The position numbers and the translations under genes are program-made. DNA of 17,385 bases, taken from assembly GCA_015067125.1 (NCBI GenBank), contig SVNB01000028.1:1-17385 (forward strand), in the 5' to 3' direction. Below are positions 14,228-17,385 of the stretch, piece after piece; the stretch's first letter is position 1, and the number at the start of each line of letters is the position of its first letter. The stretch is from Oscillospiraceae bacterium (lineage in GTDB: Bacteria > Bacillota > Clostridia > Oscillospirales > Ruminococcaceae). Below the pieces are notes generated by a model that saw only the letters and a list, made by a program, of their open reading frames with translations, was not told the DNA's origin and ran no database searches.

Positions 14228-14947
14228 ATGCTTGTAAAAGCGGTTTGCGAATATAACGACGAAGGATGCATTGTTTATGCGGAAAATTTTCCCGGTGCGT
14301 TTGTGCGCGGAAGAAATTATAAAAACGCGGTGGCCAAATTTTCCAAAGAAATAGAAAGCTGGCTTGACTGGGCAAACGGCGAGGCAAAACCCGATGAACC
14401 GGTTGAAGTTGTGCTTGTGCAGGAAAAGGAAAATCCCGGCCTTAAAATCTGCGATGCGGATTCTGACGTTATTTTTGATTCCGAAAAAGAACCGCTTACC
14501 CGTGAAGAATACAACAAGCTTAAAGTGCTTGCGCTGCGTTCTGCTATGGATTTTGAAAGAATGTATGATTCCGTTCCGGATAAAAATGTAAACATTGTTC
14601 CGCCAAGAGAAACCTTTTACGGAAAAATTCCTTCCACCGCAAAAGAAATGTATGACCACTGCATGAACATAACGGAGTATTATTTCGGAGAAATCGGCGT
14701 GGAGGCCGAAAACGGCCCGGATATACTTTCGTGCAGGGCGGCGGGATTTGAAAAACTGGAACAGCAGCCGGATTTTCTTGAAAACATGGTTTTTGAAGGC
14801 AGCTATGACGAGGAATGGTCCCTGCGAAAAGTTTTAAGAAGATTTATCTGGCACGACCGTATTCACGCAAAAGCCATGTACCGCCGTGCTTACGAGGCGT
14901 TTTGGGACGCGGAGATAGACAACGTTTTTTGTTTTAAAAGAAAATAA
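14228..14947 (+). CDS. HicB-like domain fused to a DinB-like metal-binding domain
   Basis: The 239-residue cytoplasmic product has two parts. Residues 1-50 (MLVKAVCEYNDEGCIVYAEN, then FPGAFVRGRNYKNAVAKF) resemble the partly degraded RNase-H-like fold of HicB antitoxins, where 'YAENFPGAFVRG' corresponds to the typical 'PDLPGCVTQG' turn. Residues about 90-239 look like a DinB/YfiT-type helical bundle with the expected three His ligands: His144 in MYDHCMNI, and His209 and His213 in FIWHDRIHAKAM. No HicA toxin gene is adjacent, so a toxin-antitoxin role is unlikely. DinB-fold enzymes include thiol-dependent transferases and uncharacterised metal proteins. I chose ATG 14228 because GGAAGG (14215-14220) lies seven bases upstream; the frame upstream begins only with a TTG. 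The domain calls are by pattern, moderately sure. Confidence 0.72.
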   Translation: MLVKAVCEYNDEGCIVYAENFPGAFVRGRNYKNAVAKFSKEIESWLDWANGEAKPDEPVEVVLVQEKENPGLKICDADSDVIFDSEKEPLTREEYNKLKVLALRSAMDFERMYDSVPDKNVNIVPPRETFYGKIPSTAKEMYDHCMNITEYYFGEIGVEAENGPDILSCRAAGFEKLEQQPDFLENMVFEGSYDEEWSLRKVLRRFIWHDRIHAKAMYRRAYEAFWDAEIDNVFCFKRK

Positions 14948-15002
14948 TATTAGAAGTTTTCTAAAAACATATATTATTCATCATCTTGGTTGGAGGCCAA
15001 AA

Positions 15003-15443
15003 ATGGATTTGAACGAATTTAAAAAAGTATGTTGGAAAACTTTCAAAAAATATTCTTTTATAAAAAAAGGAAATAATTTTCATTATGTTTATAATGAAGA
15101 ATTCGGCCTTGTTTACGGTATTCAAAAATCGTATTATGGTTCTTATTGTTATATTGAACCTGCCATCTATATAAAAAGTATTAATGAGTTTATGCCGTTC
15201 CCTCCTTTTTCTGGATGTGAAATACGATGTGCAAGGCTTACTCATACAGTAGGCAATAATCTTACTACAACTTTTTATTATGAAATATTAGATGAGCAGG
15301 AAATCAATGATGCATTAGAGAAATCTATACCAATATACATCGATTTGATAAAGGGCGGAAAAAGTGAGATTCGCAAATGCTATCTTGAAAATGAGATGTA
15401 TCTTTCTCTTTGGCGTGGGGCCGCTGACTATTTGGAAATATAG
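15003..15443 (+). CDS. DUF4304-like small protein
   Basis: The 146-residue product has no signal or membrane segment. The order of features (a charged N-terminal helix FKKVCWKTFKKYSFIKKGNN, then FHYVYNEEFGLVYGIQKS and YYGSYCYIEPAIYI, then CEIRCARL) is that of DUF4304 proteins, whose function is unknown. TGGAGG (14991-14996) precedes ATG 15003. Base composition turns visibly AT-rich from here to about 16980, unlike the gal and mgl genes. The next gene starts 33 bases on, so the two are probably co-transcribed. Confidence 0.65.
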   Translation: MDLNEFKKVCWKTFKKYSFIKKGNNFHYVYNEEFGLVYGIQKSYYGSYCYIEPAIYIKSINEFMPFPPFSGCEIRCARLTHTVGNNLTTTFYYEILDEQEINDALEKSIPIYIDLIKGGKSEIRKCYLENEMYLSLWRGAADYLEI

Positions 15444-15476
15444 GCATTTTTCGTTTAAAGCAGATGAGGTGAATTA

Positions 15477-15944
15477 ATGATTGACTATAATTACAGTGGA
15501 ATATTATATAAATTAATTGCACCCTGTGGTATATTTTTTTGGGGTGGTATAGTAATTTTACTTTTGAATAAATTTTGGGAAAAAAAGCATGATGATTCTG
15601 AAAAAAAGAGTATTCGTAATGCTTGTATTATTTTAGGAGTTGGTGTAATCGCATCTTTACTTTTTTTAGTTGATATAGTTAATCCTAAAGTAGAATCTTA
15701 TACGGGTTATTTTGTGGAAGAATATCGAGATTCACAAGTTTCGCCACCGCTTCCATATACATTCGCATACGTTTTTTGTGATGGGTCTTCAAATCCAAAG
15801 CCGATTTTCAATTTAGATATTTTTTCAAAGAAAGAAATTTATCCGGAAGATTTTGTTGAGAATCAGTGGTACACAATTTACTATGTTGACCTGATTGATA
15901 GTTCTACTATTGTTGCTGTTGAGGAATACATACAAAATTCTTAA
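15477..15944 (+). CDS. Two-helix membrane protein with an extracytoplasmic C-terminal domain
   Basis: The 155-residue product has hydrophobic helices at about 9-31 and 48-67 joined by a basic, Lys-rich loop (FWEKKHDDSEKK), which should be cytoplasmic. The C-terminal part (about 70-155) has YTGYFVEEYRDSQV, IFSKKEIYPEDF and WYTIYYVD and looks like a small beta-rich domain. I do not recognise a named family. GAGGTGA (about 15466-15472) precedes ATG 15477. It is AT-rich like the neighbouring genes and is closed by the hairpin at 15948-15971. Confidence 0.7.
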   Translation: MIDYNYSGILYKLIAPCGIFFWGGIVILLLNKFWEKKHDDSEKKSIRNACIILGVGVIASLLFLVDIVNPKVESYTGYFVEEYRDSQVSPPLPYTFAYVFCDGSSNPKPIFNLDIFSKKEIYPEDFVENQWYTIYYVDLIDSSTIVAVEEYIQNS

Positions 15945-15947
15945 ACA

Positions 15948-15971
15948 AAGCCCCTCTTTTTCGAGGGGCTT
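15948..15971 (+). terminator. Intrinsic terminator hairpin
   Basis: AAGCCCCTC (15948-15956) pairs with GAGGGGCTT (15963-15971) around TTTTTC. The T run after it is short. The stem is nearly the same as that at 16996-17029. Confidence 0.75.
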
Positions 15972-16080
15972 GCTGTAAAACACATTTGGCATTAAGAAAA
16001 TTCTTTCTGCAACAGGGGAAAACCTTTTAAATATGTATTGAGCAACTCATCAAGTGAAAAAATATCGGAAGGTACCAAAT

Positions 16081-16980
16081 ATGAAAAAAGTGGTTATACC
16101 AACAAAAATATTGTTTATTATTTGCGTTAGTTTAATAATGCTTTGTTTAATTTGTAATTTTTGTTATAATATTTGGTTTAGAGAAACTTATTTGCAATCT
16201 TCTTCCCTTGTATCTTTAAAAACTGATGTTATAGAAGAAATAAATCTTAATTCAGGGAAAATTGAAACTAAATCTTTTTCAGCAAATAATATCGATCTAT
16301 GTGAAATAAATCTTGTTACTAATGGCAAAAATATTTTTCGCTTTGCAGATAACAAATGGATTGAAATTCCTATATCAGGGTATAAGATAGAGGAGAAACC
16401 TGTAATTATTAACGATGCTGTTTATTTTGTTGCTCCAGACCCTACAGATACAGAAGAATTTCCGGATTATTTTATATGGAAATATCAAAACGGAGAAATT
16501 ATTAAATTTCATGAAAAAGATTTGATATATGCCAGTACTATCCTTGCATATAATGATTGTCTTATTTTCTGTGAAAAAAACGGCTATCTCAAATCGAATA
16601 TTATCGAAAAAAACGTAATTACCGGAGAAGAAAGAAAACTTGCAGCCGGAAATAATATTTGTTGGAAAACAAACGGTGAAGAGTTGTTTTTTGATTCACC
16701 ATATTATGGATTATCATTATTAAATATTGTTACGGGAAAAATAGTGACAATTGACTCTGATGTTAACTTGCTTGCTTCCCCTGTTTATAACTCAAATGAG
16801 CAAATACTTTTTATAATATATGAAAATCCGAAAAATCCTTTTTCTTATTTGTCGTTTCATTTGGGGTTTTATTATCTGGACTCTAACAAATATATTTCTT
16901 GTTGGGATTATTTTGAACACATAAACTTTGCATATGATGAAAACACTTTTCCGGATTTGGCATATGTTTATTGGAATTAG
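16081..16980 (+). CDS. Membrane-anchored propeller-like protein
   Basis: The 299-residue product has a basic N-terminus and one strong helix at about 8-30 (uncleaved anchor or signal), leaving the rest outside the membrane. The remainder shows short repeated beta units: FRFADNKWIEIPI, AVYFVAPDP..YFIWKYQNGEI, CLIFCEKNGYLKSNII, ELFFDSPYYGLSLLNIVTGK and LSFHLGFYYLDSNK. This is the pattern of beta-propeller or DUF5050-like lipoproteins, as in the protein at 12695-14047, but without a lipobox Cys. I chose ATG 16081 because GGAAGG (16067-16072) lies eight bases upstream; a GTG at 16054 in the same frame precedes that site. It is very AT-rich. Function unknown. Confidence 0.7.
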   Translation: MKKVVIPTKILFIICVSLIMLCLICNFCYNIWFRETYLQSSSLVSLKTDVIEEINLNSGKIETKSFSANNIDLCEINLVTNGKNIFRFADNKWIEIPISGYKIEEKPVIINDAVYFVAPDPTDTEEFPDYFIWKYQNGEIIKFHEKDLIYASTILAYNDCLIFCEKNGYLKSNIIEKNVITGEERKLAAGNNICWKTNGEELFFDSPYYGLSLLNIVTGKIVTIDSDVNLLASPVYNSNEQILFIIYENPKNPFSYLSFHLGFYYLDSNKYISCWDYFEHINFAYDENTFPDLAYVYWN

Positions 16981-16995
16981 TAAGTGATGCATTAT

Positions 16996-17029
16996 AAAAC
17001 AAGCCCCTCGTTTTCGAGGGGCTTGTTTT
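16996..17029. terminator. Strong bidirectional terminator
   Basis: A 15-bp perfect stem (16996-17010 with 17015-17029) around TTTT has T runs on both strands. It separates the plus-strand propeller-like gene from the minus-strand gene at 17089. Confidence 0.9.
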
Positions 17030-17055
17030 TGCCTTCTTTCGCCAGAAAGCAAGCA

Positions 17056-17084
17056 GGAGCCGTCATAATTTTTATGACAGCTCC
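17056..17084. terminator. Second hairpin before the minus-strand gene end
   Basis: GGAGC (17056-17060) pairs with GCTCC (17080-17084) and GTCATAA (17062-17068) with TTATGAC (17072-17078), with one C-A mismatch. It sits four bases past the stop of the minus-strand gene. On the plus strand it is followed by ATTTTTATT. Confidence 0.65.
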
Positions 17085-17088
17085 ATTT

Positions 17089-17385
17089 TTATTGCAGCAA
17101 AATGTAAATCAGGGCAAGAAGAAGTTTGGAATCCGCTTTTTCGTGCCACAAAAGCCACAAAAGCGCAAGGATAATAAAAGTATCGTTTTCCGCACCGGAC
17201 AAAAAAGCGGCGGGCGGCGGTTTTGGAGCAGGAACGGGATTTATGTTTTGCTTCGGTGCGGGGCAAGGCTCTTCGCCTACAAGCCTTGCCCGGGACTGCA
17301 TTCTGCGAACGCGTTCTTCCGCTTCTTTCTGCATTTCGGCAATAGCCTCCTCGGAATATGAATTATGGTGCCACTTCAACGAAAG
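17089..17385 (-). CDS. Small clostridial protein with Pro-rich linker and hydrophobic C-terminus (5' end outside window)
   Basis: The frame is open to the window edge; the first possible start seen is a TTG at 17379, so the true start may lie outside. About 96 residues are visible: a charged coiled helix (about 8-32, EEAIAEMQKEAEERVRRMQS), a Pro-rich linker (about 38-57), and a hydrophobic end with ILALLWLLWHEKADSKLLLA followed by LIYILLQ. The 'ALL.LL...ADKKLLLALIYIL' ending resembles a short C-terminal module I associate with small clostridial, possibly sporulation-linked, proteins; that link is from memory and unproven. It is followed by the hairpins at 17056-17084 and 16996-17029. Confidence 0.6.
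   Translation of the reverse strand, partial: LSLKWHHNSYSEEAIAEMQKEAEERVRRMQSRARLVGEEPCPAPKQNINPVPAPKPPPAAFLSGAENDTFIILALLWLLWHEKADSKLLLALIYILLQ

Noticed and set aside
14211..14230. ATG at 14211 as an alternative start before the HicB/DinB-like gene
   Set aside because: It is out of frame with the protein and overlaps the ribosome site of ATG 14228.
14228..14377. Toxin-antitoxin (HicAB) locus
   Set aside because: No HicA-like small gene lies next to it, and the HicB-like part is fused to a DinB-like domain in a long protein.
1..17385. CRISPR array, tRNA, rRNA, transposase or integrase
   Set aside because: No regularly spaced repeats, no tRNA cloverleaf or rRNA sequence recognised on reading, and no recombinase motifs in any frame.

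Overview
The window reads as a chromosomal segment of a low-to-mid GC Gram-positive anaerobe, most likely a Clostridia member of the Oscillospiraceae/Ruminococcaceae type. The evidence is strong AGGAGG-type ribosome binding sites, lipoprotein signal peptides with a lipobox, intrinsic terminators, a GalT of the Firmicutes (HEHFQ) type, and several small secreted or membrane proteins of the kind common in Clostridia. No rRNA, tRNA, CRISPR array or transposase was found.

Layout. (1) 1-507: the C-terminal end of a type-B carboxylesterase, then a structured 3'UTR element and a terminator. (2) 745-5112: a galactose/methyl-galactoside ABC importer operon, mglB-mglA-mglC, with a putative LacI/GalR-type operator at its start. 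A fourth gene is fused to it by a one-base overlap and encodes a membrane-anchored single InlB-type B-repeat protein. (3) 5119-6104: a convergent aldo/keto reductase on the minus strand. (4) 6145-11080: the complete Leloir operon galK-galT-galE-galM, divergent from the reductase gene and ended by a second copy of the 3'UTR element plus terminator. (5) 11298-12279: three tiny or small genes under one promoter, encoding a 59-aa protein with a perfect EF-hand loop, a 35-aa membrane miniprotein, and a secreted protein with a very acidic Tyr/Asp tail. (6) 12695-14133: a lipoprotein with a DUF5050-like repeat region and a third, diverged 3'UTR element. (7) 14165-14947: a HicB-like plus DinB-like fusion protein. 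(8) 15003-17029: a visibly AT-richer stretch with a DUF4304-like protein, a two-helix membrane protein and a membrane-anchored propeller-like protein. (9) 17089-17385: a small clostridial protein on the minus strand, cut by the window edge.

How the genes work together. MglB captures galactose or glucose outside the cell and MglAC imports it. GalM converts beta- to alpha-galactose, GalK phosphorylates it, GalT exchanges it with UDP-glucose, and GalE regenerates UDP-glucose. Regions 2 and 4 therefore form one galactose uptake and catabolism locus. The B-repeat protein is the unexpected component of the importer operon.

The less ordinary observations are: a 39-base identical element placed 13-14 bases after the stop codons of unrelated genes, each time followed by a related terminator; the mgl-linked B-repeat membrane protein; the EF-hand/miniprotein/acidic-tail trio; and the HicB-DinB fusion. 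All functional proposals beyond the Leloir and mgl genes are inferences from sequence alone.
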